DNA of 64,000 nucleotides from Buttiauxella gaviniae (GTDB taxonomy: Bacteria; Pseudomonadota; Gammaproteobacteria; Enterobacterales; Enterobacteriaceae), in NCBI RefSeq assembly GCF_040786275.1, contig NZ_JBFMVT010000002.1:1240001-1304000 (forward strand). The letters run 5' to 3'. Below, one piece after another: positions 54,929 to 64,000 of this stretch; the stretch's first letter is position 1; every line of letters starts with the position of its first letter. Position numbers and translations under genes: made by a program. The notes below the pieces were generated by a model. It searched no databases and was not told the DNA's origin. It was given only the letters and a program-made list of their open reading frames with translations.

Positions 54929-56095
54929 TCAGCGTAAAAACGACTCGGTCAGTTTGGCCCAATAGGTCGCACCGCTTGAAATACAGGCGTCGTTAAACTG
55001 GTATAAAGGATGGTGAACGGAATAATCATTCTTTCCCGTTCCAATACCAAGCCACAGATAACAGCCCGGAACTTCCTCCAGCATGAAAGAGAAATCTTCG
55101 CTGCCCATCGCACTTTTCACCTGCGCAGGATCGGCAACGTTATCGGCTCCAAAAACATCACGCGCAATCTGCAACGCAAACTCGGTCTGCTGCGGATCGT
55201 TCACCGTCACCGGGTAGCCAAAATCCACCGCAATGGATACCTTCACGCCAAAACTTTCCGCCTGCGCGTGAACCAGCTTCTGAATGCGCTGTTTCACCAC
55301 ATCACGCACTTCTGATTTAAACGTTCGCATATTCAATTTCAGCACCGCGCTGTGCGGAATAATATTATGCGTCGTACCGCTTTGCAGGCTCCCCACCGTC
55401 ACCACCGCGGAATCCTGAGGATCGACATTGCGCGAAACAATAGTTTGCAACGCCATGACGATCGACGCCCCGGCGACGGTAGGATCGATACAGTGCTCAG
55501 GCATCGATCCATGCCCGCCTTTGCCCTCAAGGGTGATCGTCATGCTATCCGACGAAGCCATTAATGCGCCGGGCTTGGTCGCGATCTCGCCAGCGGGCAG
55601 TAAGGGGAAATTATGCAGGCCAAACACCGCATCACACGGAAAGAGCTTAAATAACCCATCGTCGATCATGCGCTTTGCGCCGCCGATGGACTCTTCTGAC
55701 GGCTGGAAAATCAGATGCAGCGTGCCATTAAACGGGCGATGCTCAGCCAGATAACGGGCGGCAGACAGCAAAATAGCGCAGTGCCCGTCATGCCCGCAGG
55801 CGTGCATTTTCCCTTCCACCACGCTTGCCCACGGCAGACCGGTTTGCTCCTGCATCGGCAGCGCGTCCATATCCGCGCGAATCCCCAGGCGCTTGCCGCC
55901 GTTCCCGACTTTCAACGTTCCCACCACACCGGTGCCGCCTAAGCCACGATGCACTTCATAGCCCCAGCCCGTCAGCAATTCAGCAATACGGTTGCTGGTG
56001 CGAAACTCCTCAAAACCTAACTCCGGGTGCTGATGAAAATCGCGACGAATAGCAATCATCTCTTCTTCGTTATCAAGAATTTCTTTAATAAGCAT
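54929..56095 (-). CDS. M20-family amidohydrolase (hippurate hydrolase/aminoacylase type)
   Basis: Cytoplasmic zinc or manganese peptidase-like enzyme of 388 residues that cleaves N-acyl amino acids. Metal and catalytic residues: C100 in MHACGHDGHCA with H102 and H105, D-M-D in GIRADMDALP, EE (134-135) in QPSEES, H in FGLHNFP and the C-terminal HHPLYQFND. Dimerisation domain between about 180 and 290. The natural substrate (hippurate, N-acetyl amino acid or other amide) is uncertain. It follows the MHS transporter by 14 bp, so uptake and hydrolysis of one compound are probably linked. Confidence 0.88.
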   Translation of the reverse strand: MLIKEILDNEEEMIAIRRDFHQHPELGFEEFRTSNRIAELLTGWGYEVHRGLGGTGVVGTLKVGNGGKRLGIRADMDALPMQEQTGLPWASVVEGKMHACGHDGHCAILLSAARYLAEHRPFNGTLHLIFQPSEESIGGAKRMIDDGLFKLFPCDAVFGLHNFPLLPAGEIATKPGALMASSDSMTITLEGKGGHGSMPEHCIDPTVAGASIVMALQTIVSRNVDPQDSAVVTVGSLQSGTTHNIIPHSAVLKLNMRTFKSEVRDVVKQRIQKLVHAQAESFGVKVSIAVDFGYPVTVNDPQQTEFALQIARDVFGADNVADPAQVKSAMGSEDFSFMLEEVPGCYLWLGIGTGKNDYSVHHPLYQFNDACISSGATYWAKLTESFLR

Positions 56096-56109
56096 AGGGT
56101 TATTCCTTT

Positions 56110-57450
56110 TTATTCATCAGAGAAAGTTTTGTGCTCATGCCAGGCAAGCAGCGCTGCAAAAGTAACGATGGCGCAGAACATCAAATACCAGGCGGGCGCC
56201 ATGGGTTGTCCGGTGACTTTTAACAGCCAGGTGACGATGAGCTGCGCGAAACCGCCAAATAGCGTCACGCCGATGGCATAGACCATCGCCATGCCCGAGG
56301 CACGCACCGCTTTTGGAAAGGCTTCGAGGATCAACAGGAAAAAGGCCGCCGCACTGATATTCGCCAGGATCTGATCCAACGCGATCAGCATCAGCGTCAC
56401 GCCCACCGGCGCACCATGAAGAATGGAAGCGAAGATCGGCCAAATCAGCACAAACGACACCACCGCACAGGCAATAAGGATCGGTTTGCGTTGCGGAAGT
56501 TTATCCGCCAGTTTGCCGCCGAAATAAGGGATCACCAGCGTTAACCCCGCCGCCGTCAAACTCACCCACCATGAAGTGCTGGCAGGCATGTGCAGCGTGT
56601 TAACCATATACGCCGGCATGTAATAGATAATGATGTAGAACGTGGTAGTGGCTTTCATCACCAGCAAAATGCCGAGTAATAACGCACGGCGATGTTCACG
56701 CCATAACGTCAGCACCGGATTTACAGCGGCAACGGTCGGCTCCACGGCATGGGTTTCAGCCAGTTGCCTGCGGATGTACAAACCGATCGGCATAATCGCC
56801 AGGCCGACAATAAACGGAATGCGCCAGCCCCAGTCGTAAAGCTGTTCTTCACTCAGCACATGGCTCAAACCCGCGCCCATTGCCGCACCAAACAGTGCCG
56901 CCCCGCCCTGGCTGGTCATCTGCCAACTTACGCGAGTGCCACGGCGAGATTTATCCCCCGCCTCCATCAGCCATGATGTCGCGGCCCCCACTTCGCCGCC
57001 CGCAGAAAACCCCTGCAACATACGTCCCGCCACCAGCACGATAGGGGCGAGAATGCCAACCTGATGATAAGTGGGCGCAAATGCCACCATCATCACTCCT
57101 AAAGACATCAGGCCAAGAATCAGCGTCATTGCCGCTTTACGCCCATGTTTATCGGCATAATTTCCGAGCACCATGCTGCCGAGCGGACGCATCACAAACC
57201 CCACGCCAAACGTCGCCACCGCCATCAGCAACGAGGTGTAATCATTGGAGCTTGGGAAAAACAGATGACCAATGATCACCGAGAAAAAACTGTAAACCGC
57301 AAAATCATAAATCTCGAGGCCATTGCCGAGAGTAACCGCCACCAACGACTTAAAATTGGCGCGCTCCGGGACCAACGGCGCATCATACGGAAGCGAGGCT
57401 GATACCTCCGCCTCCCCCTGGGCATAACTGACACGCTGTTTCATGCTCAC
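56110..57450 (-). CDS. MFS transporter, metabolite:H+ symporter (MHS) family
   Basis: 446 residues, twelve helices. Signatures: GNGLEIYDFAVYSFFSVIIG (helix 1), GNYADKHGRKAAMTLILGLM (loop 2-3) and GRMLQGFSAGGEVGAATSWLME (helices 4-5), typical of citrate/ShiA-like symporters. Probably imports the substrate of the downstream M20 hydrolase; an acylated amino acid or related acid is inferred. First gene of the two-gene unit divergent from a LysR regulator. Confidence 0.85.
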   Translation of the reverse strand: MSMKQRVSYAQGEAEVSASLPYDAPLVPERANFKSLVAVTLGNGLEIYDFAVYSFFSVIIGHLFFPSSNDYTSLLMAVATFGVGFVMRPLGSMVLGNYADKHGRKAAMTLILGLMSLGVMMVAFAPTYHQVGILAPIVLVAGRMLQGFSAGGEVGAATSWLMEAGDKSRRGTRVSWQMTSQGGAALFGAAMGAGLSHVLSEEQLYDWGWRIPFIVGLAIMPIGLYIRRQLAETHAVEPTVAAVNPVLTLWREHRRALLLGILLVMKATTTFYIIIYYMPAYMVNTLHMPASTSWWVSLTAAGLTLVIPYFGGKLADKLPQRKPILIACAVVSFVLIWPIFASILHGAPVGVTLMLIALDQILANISAAAFFLLILEAFPKAVRASGMAMVYAIGVTLFGGFAQLIVTWLLKVTGQPMAPAWYLMFCAIVTFAALLAWHEHKTFSDE

Positions 57451-57615
57451 GTCCTTTTTTTGTTACTCAGATGTAAACAAACTGGAATGGATTTAACTAT
57501 CTGCATAAAAAAAGAACATTACAATCATAAAAATTAGTTATGCCTTTGGTTATCTTATTTGTATTGTGAGAGAGCAATTTTTGCACCACGGTAGCTATGC
57601 AGGCGGGACGGAAAA

Positions 57616-58551
57616 TTGAAAATCAAACTAAATCAGTTAGATATTTTGTTGGAAGTGGCGGCGCAGGGCAGTATTGGCAAAGCGGCAAAAGCGTTACACC
57701 TCACCCAACCGGCCATTTCCAAAACCATTCAGGAGATGGAAGCGGAAATCGGCATGCCGATTCTGCAACGCTCATCACGCGGCGTAACGCTAAATGAGTA
57801 CGGGCAAGTTTTGCTGCGCCACGCCCGCGACATCGACCGTTCGCTGCATCAGGCGCGAGACGAAATCGACAGCCTGCTCGGCAAAGCGATGCGCCAGTTA
57901 CGGGTAGGGTTTACCTCCGCCGCCTCTTACGGGCCCTTTACCCAGACGCTCATTCAGTTTCAGACACGCTACCCCGGCGTAAAACTCATTATTATGGAAG
58001 GCCGACCGCAGCAAATTCATCATGCGCTGGAAAATCAACGGCTGGATATCGCGGTGATTACCACGGCAAGCAATACCGAGCAAAATGGCATGTACTGCGA
58101 GACGCTCTACGCCCTGAGCAACACGATAATCGCCGGAAATCACCACCCCGTGACGCACACCACATCCCTGAAAAACCTGCTGAATTACCCGTGGCTGGAT
58201 TGGGATGAGCCCGGAGAGCACTCGATTCTGAGGCAAGTTTTCCGCCGCTATAACCTGCCGCTGCCACAAAATGTGGTTCACTGTTCATCGCCGTGGATTA
58301 TGGCGCGCATGATGGAGCAATCTGAAATGGTCAGTATGTGGACATCGGTTCGCCTGCGCTTTCCTGGCTACAGCCCACACCTGCGCCCGCTGGTGCTGCG
58401 CGAAGTGCTCCCGGCCAGCAGCATCTGCATTTTGTGCCCAAATATCGCCCGCCTTTCGACGGCAGGAAATACCTTTATGGAAATGCTGAGGATTAACACG
58501 CGCGACTGGCTGCAGGATAGCGATGCGGTTGAGATGGTAGTGCGGGTATAA
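57616..58551 (+). CDS. LysR-family transcriptional regulator
   Basis: 311 residues. N-terminal winged helix with QGSIGKAAKALHLTQPAISK then TIQEMEAEIGMPILQR (about 17-52), and a periplasmic-binding-like effector domain (about 90-295). Start is TTG at 57616 with GGGACGGA upstream; no in-frame ATG is near. It is divergent from the MHS/M20 pair with a 165-bp interval, the usual arrangement for a LysR activator and its target. Effector unknown. Confidence 0.85.
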   Translation: MKIKLNQLDILLEVAAQGSIGKAAKALHLTQPAISKTIQEMEAEIGMPILQRSSRGVTLNEYGQVLLRHARDIDRSLHQARDEIDSLLGKAMRQLRVGFTSAASYGPFTQTLIQFQTRYPGVKLIIMEGRPQQIHHALENQRLDIAVITTASNTEQNGMYCETLYALSNTIIAGNHHPVTHTTSLKNLLNYPWLDWDEPGEHSILRQVFRRYNLPLPQNVVHCSSPWIMARMMEQSEMVSMWTSVRLRFPGYSPHLRPLVLREVLPASSICILCPNIARLSTAGNTFMEMLRINTRDWLQDSDAVEMVVRV

Positions 58552-58560
58552 AGAATTATC

Positions 58561-58586
58561 GCGGCCCGGCAAATAACCCGGGCCGC
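58561..58586. terminator. Hairpin between the LysR gene and ascB
   Basis: Perfect arms GCGGCCCGG / CCGGGCCGC with an 8-base loop between convergent 3' ends. Flanks lack a good T run, so it is a probable but weak terminator for ascB. Confidence 0.5.
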
Positions 58587-58598
58587 AAAACAGACGTG

Positions 58599-60041
<1,443 letters not shown>

Positions 60042-60046
60042 CTAAA

Positions 60047-61498
60047 TTAGTTAGCGTTCACAGCTTGCTGCGGAGCAACAACGGCCTCTGGTTTCTTCTC
60101 ATTCCCCTCTTCAACCGGAATATCTTCAAAGCCCAGCAGTAAGGTCAGGAAGAAAGAGAGCATCACGGCCAGAATCATCACGCCAAATACCCAAACGATG
60201 GTCATAGGATTGGCGGGGTCAAAGAACTGCACGCTGGTAAACAAACCTGGCGATGCCATCGAATGGCTGGCAAGCCCGCCAATGCCTGCGACCGCGCCGC
60301 AGATAAAACCGCTTATCAAGGCCGCAATCAGCGGGCGTTTGAGGCGCACCGCCACACCATAAAGTGCGGGTTCAGAAATTCCGGCCACAATCGCAGAAGC
60401 CGCCGCAGCTAATGCAGTCTGGCGCAGTTCAGGGTTTTTCGTTTTCCATGCCACAGCTAAAGATGAACCACCCAGCGACAGGTTGGCACCAATTTCCGAT
60501 GGCATAACCATGCCCTCTTTACCCGTTTCGGCAATGGTTTGAATGATAGACGGAGTGAATACACGGTGCATGCCGGTCATCACCAGTAACGGCCACAGCG
60601 CGCCCATAATCGCGACGGACAACCAGCCCAGATAGTGGTGAATGGTATAAACCAGAGATGAAATCCCAGTACCGATCCAGATACCCAGCGGGCCAATCAG
60701 CATGATGGCAATCGGGGCGGAGATCAGCACAATCAACATCGGTTTCAGGAAGTTTTTAGTTACTGCCGGCGTGATACGGTCCACCCATCTTTCGATGTAA
60801 GACAGCAACCACGTCATACACAGCGCGGGGATAACGGTGTAAGTGTATTTCACGGCCGTCACGGTCATCCCCATAAATTCAACATGTTGGCCCTGCGCGG
60901 CTTTTGCCATCAGGTCAATGAAGTTCGGGTGAACCAATACGCCAGCAATGGCTATCGCCAGCGACATATTGGTTTTGAATTTCACCGCCGCTGAGGCTGC
61001 AACCATCACCGGCAGGAAGAAGAATGCGCCATCGCCAATCACATTGAGAATAATTAACGTGGAAGAGCCTTTCTCAAAGATTCCGGTCATATCCAGAATC
61101 ATCGCCAGCAGCTTCACCATCGAGCCGCCGATAATCGCCGGAATCAACGGTGACATGGTGCCAATCAGCGCATCCAGAATCCCGGCACCAATACGTTTTA
61201 GCGTGATTTTATTTTTACCTGAGGCGGGCGCCACAGGCTGCATACCATCCGGCAACAGCTTCAACACTTCCGCATACGCCTGAGAAACGGTGTTACCGAT
61301 AATCACCTGGCACTGATTTTCGCTGCGAACCACACCCAGCACACCGTCGATAGTTTTGAGCTTCGCGGTATCCACAACGCTGTCGTCATTTAACACGAAC
61401 CGCAAACGTGTCATGCAGTGTGTCACCGCTCCCACGTTGCCCGCCCCACCAATTGCGTCGACTATCGACCGGGATACTGCCGCATAATTCTTAGCCAT
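60047..61498 (-). CDS. ascF: PTS EIIBC for aryl-beta-glucosides/cellobiose, AscF
   Basis: Membrane permease of the glucose-superfamily PTS, 483 residues (E. coli AscF 485). N-terminal EIIB domain (about 1-90) with phospho-cysteine C28 in AVTHCMTRLRF, then EIIC (about 105-465) with MTGMHRVFTPSIIQT and GISEPALYGV. No EIIA domain is fused, so it depends on a separate EIIA such as Crr. It transports and phosphorylates beta-glucosides for AscB. Controlled by AscG and probably CRP. Confidence 0.96.
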   Translation of the reverse strand: MAKNYAAVSRSIVDAIGGAGNVGAVTHCMTRLRFVLNDDSVVDTAKLKTIDGVLGVVRSENQCQVIIGNTVSQAYAEVLKLLPDGMQPVAPASGKNKITLKRIGAGILDALIGTMSPLIPAIIGGSMVKLLAMILDMTGIFEKGSSTLIILNVIGDGAFFFLPVMVAASAAVKFKTNMSLAIAIAGVLVHPNFIDLMAKAAQGQHVEFMGMTVTAVKYTYTVIPALCMTWLLSYIERWVDRITPAVTKNFLKPMLIVLISAPIAIMLIGPLGIWIGTGISSLVYTIHHYLGWLSVAIMGALWPLLVMTGMHRVFTPSIIQTIAETGKEGMVMPSEIGANLSLGGSSLAVAWKTKNPELRQTALAAAASAIVAGISEPALYGVAVRLKRPLIAALISGFICGAVAGIGGLASHSMASPGLFTSVQFFDPANPMTIVWVFGVMILAVMLSFFLTLLLGFEDIPVEEGNEKKPEAVVAPQQAVNAN

Positions 61499-61621
61499 GA
61501 GCTATCACTCTCTTGTAATGACACACGCTGTATCAAGCTTGCGTTTATTTTTCAAATTCATGCAGTTATGAACAATTTCTCCCGGTAACACCGCGTCGAC
61601 ATGTAGGGGTCTGAGAAATAG

Positions 61622-61634
61622 GTAACCGGTTCCA
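61622..61634. promoter_or_regulatory. AscG operator in the ascG-ascF interval
   Basis: GTAACCGGTTCC contains the AACCGGTT palindrome (61624-61631) typical of LacI-family operators and matching reported AscG sites. It lies between the divergent ascG and ascF, about 125 bp from the ascF start. Confidence 0.7.
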
Positions 61635-61693
61635 CATTAGATTGACCATGCAAAACCAACAGATCAAACACTAATTTTACATTATGTTAATTT

Positions 61694-61709
61694 TGTGATG
61701 ACGATCGCC
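61694..61709 (-). promoter_or_regulatory. CRP-like site of ascFB
   Basis: TGTGATGACGATCGCC matches the CRP core at eight of ten positions; upstream of the operator with respect to ascF, as expected for catabolite activation. Confidence 0.5.
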
Positions 61710-61808
61710 ATAAGCGCGGCATGCACCCAGTGTGCAAACCTTTCGCGCAGTATTTTGTCGCCGTGGAATGTGTAAAATGGGCGCATTCAAGAAAGCCAGG
61801 AAGCTCCC

Positions 61809-62828
61809 ATGTCGACAATGCTAGAAGTGGCAAAAAAAGCCGGTGTCTCAAAAGCCACCGTTTCACGCGTTTTATCCGGCAAGGGATACGTTAGCGAAGC
61901 CACGAAACAGCAGGTCTATAAAGCCATTGAAGACGCCGGGTATCGGCCAAATTTACTGGCGCGTAATTTGGCCTCTAACAAATCAGAATGTATTGGCTTA
62001 GTCGTTACCAACACGCTTTATAACGGCAGCTACTTTAGTGAAATACTTTCTCAGGCGGCGAAGAAATTAGAAGACAATGGCCGTCAACTTATTCTGGTGG
62101 ATGGTAAACACAGCGCCCAGGAAGAGCGGGAAGCGATCCAATTTTTGCTCGATTTACGTTGTGATGCGGTAATTATTTATCCGCGATTTTTGACCATTGA
62201 TGAAATGGACGAGATTATTGAAAGGCATAAACAGCCGATCATGGTCGTGAACCGTAAATTAAGAAAACATCAAAGCCACTGTATTTGTTGCGACCATAAA
62301 GGCTCGAGTTTTCTGGCAACAAAATATCTTATCGACCGCGGTCATCGTGATATCGCCTTTATTACCGGCTCGATGGATTCCCCGACGGCAGTCGAACGCT
62401 TATCTGGATATAAAGAGGCGTTAAATCAATACGATATTGGCATTAATGAAAACCTGATTGTGCTAGGAAAATGGACACCAGCCAGCGGCGTTGCCGCCGT
62501 TGAGGCATTGCTTTCACACAAAGAAAAGATCAGCGCAATCCTCGCCAGTAATGACGAAATGGCAATTGGCGCAATGAAAAAATTAAATGATGAAGGGATC
62601 TCCGTCCCCAGTAAAATATCGATTATTGGCTTCGATAATATCCCTGTTGCCCCTTATCTTTCACCGGCATTATCCAGCGTTAAAGACCCGGTAAGCAGTA
62701 TGATTAGCGAAGTGATCAACCGTTTAATATCGATGCTGGACGGCGGCTATTTATCGAAAGAGAATATATTTACCTCTGAATTACAGGCAAGAAATTCAGT
62801 GGTTGATGGGCCTTTTGCCGTTAAATAA
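61809..62828 (+). CDS. ascG: LacI-family repressor AscG
   Basis: 339 residues (E. coli AscG 336). N-terminal HTH and hinge: MLEVAKKAGVSKATVSRVLSG (about 4-24) and YRPNLLARNLASN hinge helix (about 47-59), then a sugar-binding core with PRFLTIDEMDEII, LTGSMDS-like FITGSMDSP and VIGFDNIPVAPYLSPALSSV. Represses ascFB in E. coli and also binds a site at prpBC. AGGAA lies 6 bp before the ATG. The same operator core occurs at the EIIC promoter near 46.4 kb. Confidence 0.94.
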   Translation: MSTMLEVAKKAGVSKATVSRVLSGKGYVSEATKQQVYKAIEDAGYRPNLLARNLASNKSECIGLVVTNTLYNGSYFSEILSQAAKKLEDNGRQLILVDGKHSAQEEREAIQFLLDLRCDAVIIYPRFLTIDEMDEIIERHKQPIMVVNRKLRKHQSHCICCDHKGSSFLATKYLIDRGHRDIAFITGSMDSPTAVERLSGYKEALNQYDIGINENLIVLGKWTPASGVAAVEALLSHKEKISAILASNDEMAIGAMKKLNDEGISVPSKISIIGFDNIPVAPYLSPALSSVKDPVSSMISEVINRLISMLDGGYLSKENIFTSELQARNSVVDGPFAVK

Positions 62829-62832
62829 TATT

Positions 62833-62961
62833 GGGTGGATGTCGCTTATCCACCCTACAAACCAGATGTAGGTCGGGTAAGCGCTAGCCCCACCCGCAGC
62901 CGGATTCGCCCACTACCGCCAGCGTTTGATGTAGGTCGGGTAAGCGCTAGCGCCACCCGAC
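62833..62961. repeat. REP/BIME cluster
   Basis: Two REP units with the same core TGTAGGTCGGGTAAGCGCTA (62867-62896 and 62930-62961), plus a flanking stem GGGTGGAT / ATCCACCC at 62833-62855. Lies between the convergent ascG and curA-like genes; the first stem may act in ascG termination. Confidence 0.85.
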
Positions 62962-62977
62962 AAAATCATCCCGATAT

Positions 62978-64000
62978 TTAATCAGCCACTTTCACAATCA
63001 GCTTGCCAAAATTCTTGCCGACCAACAAACCACGGAACGCTTCCACACTTTTTTCCAGGCCATCGACAATATCTTCGCGGAACTGGATTTTCCCTTCTGC
63101 CAGCCACTGGCTCATTTGCTTAAAGAATGCCGGATAACTATCGCTATAATCCTGCGAAATAATAAACCCTTGAACACGCAGACGTTTCTTCAGGATAGTC
63201 CCCATCAGCAGCGGTAAACGGTCGTGCTCAAAGGAGCTGTTCATGCCGTTGTACTGGCTGATAACGCCGCACACCGGAACGCGAGCTTTGGTATTGAGCA
63301 GAGGCAACACGGCATCAAACACCGCCCCACCCACATTTTCAAAATAGACATCAATCCCGTTACCGCAGGCGGCTTTTAACTGCTCCGCAAAATCCGGGGC
63401 TTTGTGATCGATACAGGCGTCAAATTTCAGGGTTTCAGTTACATAGCGGCATTTCTCCGCTCCGCCCGCGATACCCACAACTTTCGCACCGAGCAGTTTC
63501 GCCACCTGGCCCACCACCGACCCCACAGCGCCGCTGGCTGCCGCCACTACCACCGTTTCGCCCGGTTGCGGATTACCAATATCGGTCAACCCCATATAGC
63601 CGGTGAACCCCGGCATTCCCAGCAAACCGAGCGCATACGAAGGGTGCTGCATATTGGCATCCAGTTTCTGCAAACCTTCCCCATTTGACAGGTCGTAATC
63701 CTGCCAGCCGGTGTACGCCAGAACCAGATCTCCCGCTTTGTAATCGGCGTGTTCAGATTTCTCGACGCGGCACACGGTGCCAGCGCCAATTACATCCCCG
63801 ATAGCCAGTCCAGGCGTGTAAGACTCCGCATCGTCCATACGCCCGCGCATATACGGGTCGAGAGATAAATAGAGCGTCCGTAGCAGCACCTGGCCCGCAG
63901 CAGGCTGCGGCACCGGCACCTCTTCCAGGCGGATATCTTGATCGGTCGGCATACCTTTTGGACGCTGCGCCAGCACAAAGCGGCGGTTAATTTGGGACGA
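62978..64000 (-). CDS. curA: NADPH-dependent curcumin/alkenal reductase CurA-like, 5' end outside
   Basis: Zinc-independent medium-chain dehydrogenase/reductase. The frame is open to the window edge: codons SSQINRRF precede the GTG at 63976, and NRRFVLAQRP resembles the E. coli CurA N-terminus, so the true start lies beyond 64000. Seen: YLSLDPYMRGRM, the substrate-loop MPGFTGYMGLTDIG, the nucleotide-binding AAASGAVGSVVGQVAKLLGAKV and GLLVGKNFGKLIVKV at the end. Reduces alpha,beta-unsaturated ketones; the natural substrate is uncertain. Confidence 0.88.
   Translation of the reverse strand, partial: SSQINRRFVLAQRPKGMPTDQDIRLEEVPVPQPAAGQVLLRTLYLSLDPYMRGRMDDAESYTPGLAIGDVIGAGTVCRVEKSEHADYKAGDLVLAYTGWQDYDLSNGEGLQKLDANMQHPSYALGLLGMPGFTGYMGLTDIGNPQPGETVVVAAASGAVGSVVGQVAKLLGAKVVGIAGGAEKCRYVTETLKFDACIDHKAPDFAEQLKAACGNGIDVYFENVGGAVFDAVLPLLNTKARVPVCGVISQYNGMNSSFEHDRLPLLMGTILKKRLRVQGFIISQDYSDSYPAFFKQMSQWLAEGKIQFREDIVDGLEKSVEAFRGLLVGKNFGKLIVKVAD

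Noticed and set aside
57451-57615. Specific LysR binding box in the LysR-MHS interval
   Set aside because: Several T-N11-A matches occur in this AT-rich stretch, none with convincing dyad symmetry, so no site is assigned.

Overview
The window is chromosomal DNA from a member of the Enterobacteriaceae. It carries the E. coli 99-to-0-minute gene order in inverted orientation: satP, mog, talB, yaaJ, yaaA, yaaX, thrCBA-thrL, yjtD, arcA, creA, rob, gpmB, yjjX, trpR, slt, ettA, nadR, radA, serB, ytjB, lplA, yjjJ, deoDBAC, yjjV, yjjU, ytjA, osmY, prfC, yjjG, rimI, holD, rsmC, three leucine tRNAs, yjjZ, fhuF, yjjQ, yjjP, yjjB, yjjA. Protein lengths and motifs match E. coli closely. Gene gains and losses, ERIC elements and an aromatic-degradation gene point to a genus other than Escherichia; I do not name one.

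Positions 1-42250 are almost entirely core genome. They hold threonine biosynthesis with its leader peptide and attenuator, redox control (arcA), peptidoglycan turnover (slt), NAD control (nadR), serine synthesis (serB), lipoate salvage (lplA), a HipA-like kinase gene (yjjJ), deoxynucleoside catabolism (deoCABD), release factor 3 and the rimI-holD pair. Departures from the E. coli layout are an MHS-family transporter between satP and mog, loss of creBCD beside creA, and a concentrative nucleoside transporter where yjjI-yjjW would lie, next to deoC. The deo control region is readable: two CRP-like sites 53 bp apart, a DeoR-type palindrome over the promoter, and a second identical palindrome 177 bp upstream.

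Positions 42250-64000 are a mosaic of core and accessory genes. A membrane diguanylate cyclase sits between the Fur-controlled yjjZ and fhuF. Next come an orphan PTS EIIC preceded by a 53-residue ORF, a YbaK-like protein, two LuxR-type regulators, the pobA-pobR pair (4-hydroxybenzoate hydroxylase and AraC regulator), the split threonine/serine exporter yjjPB, and a TetR gene where dnaT-dnaC would be expected. After yjjA come an unassigned methyltransferase, a LysR / MHS transporter / M20 amidohydrolase cluster, the complete asc beta-glucoside system (ascG divergent from ascFB) and the 3' part of a curA-like reductase.

The least expected signals are regulatory. The orphan EIIC promoter carries two AACCGGTT palindromes like the one in the ascG-ascF interval, suggesting AscG control of an unlinked transporter. 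A 16-bp perfect inverted repeat adjoins the TetR ribosome-binding site. A 10-bp perfect inverted repeat surrounds the yjjP ribosome-binding region. Three 9-bp repeats at 12-bp spacing lie directly before the HipA-like gene. One near-full-length ERIC element lies in the arcA leader, and four shortened ERIC derivatives lie elsewhere. I see no CRISPR array, prophage, integrase, transposase or recognisable anti-phage system.
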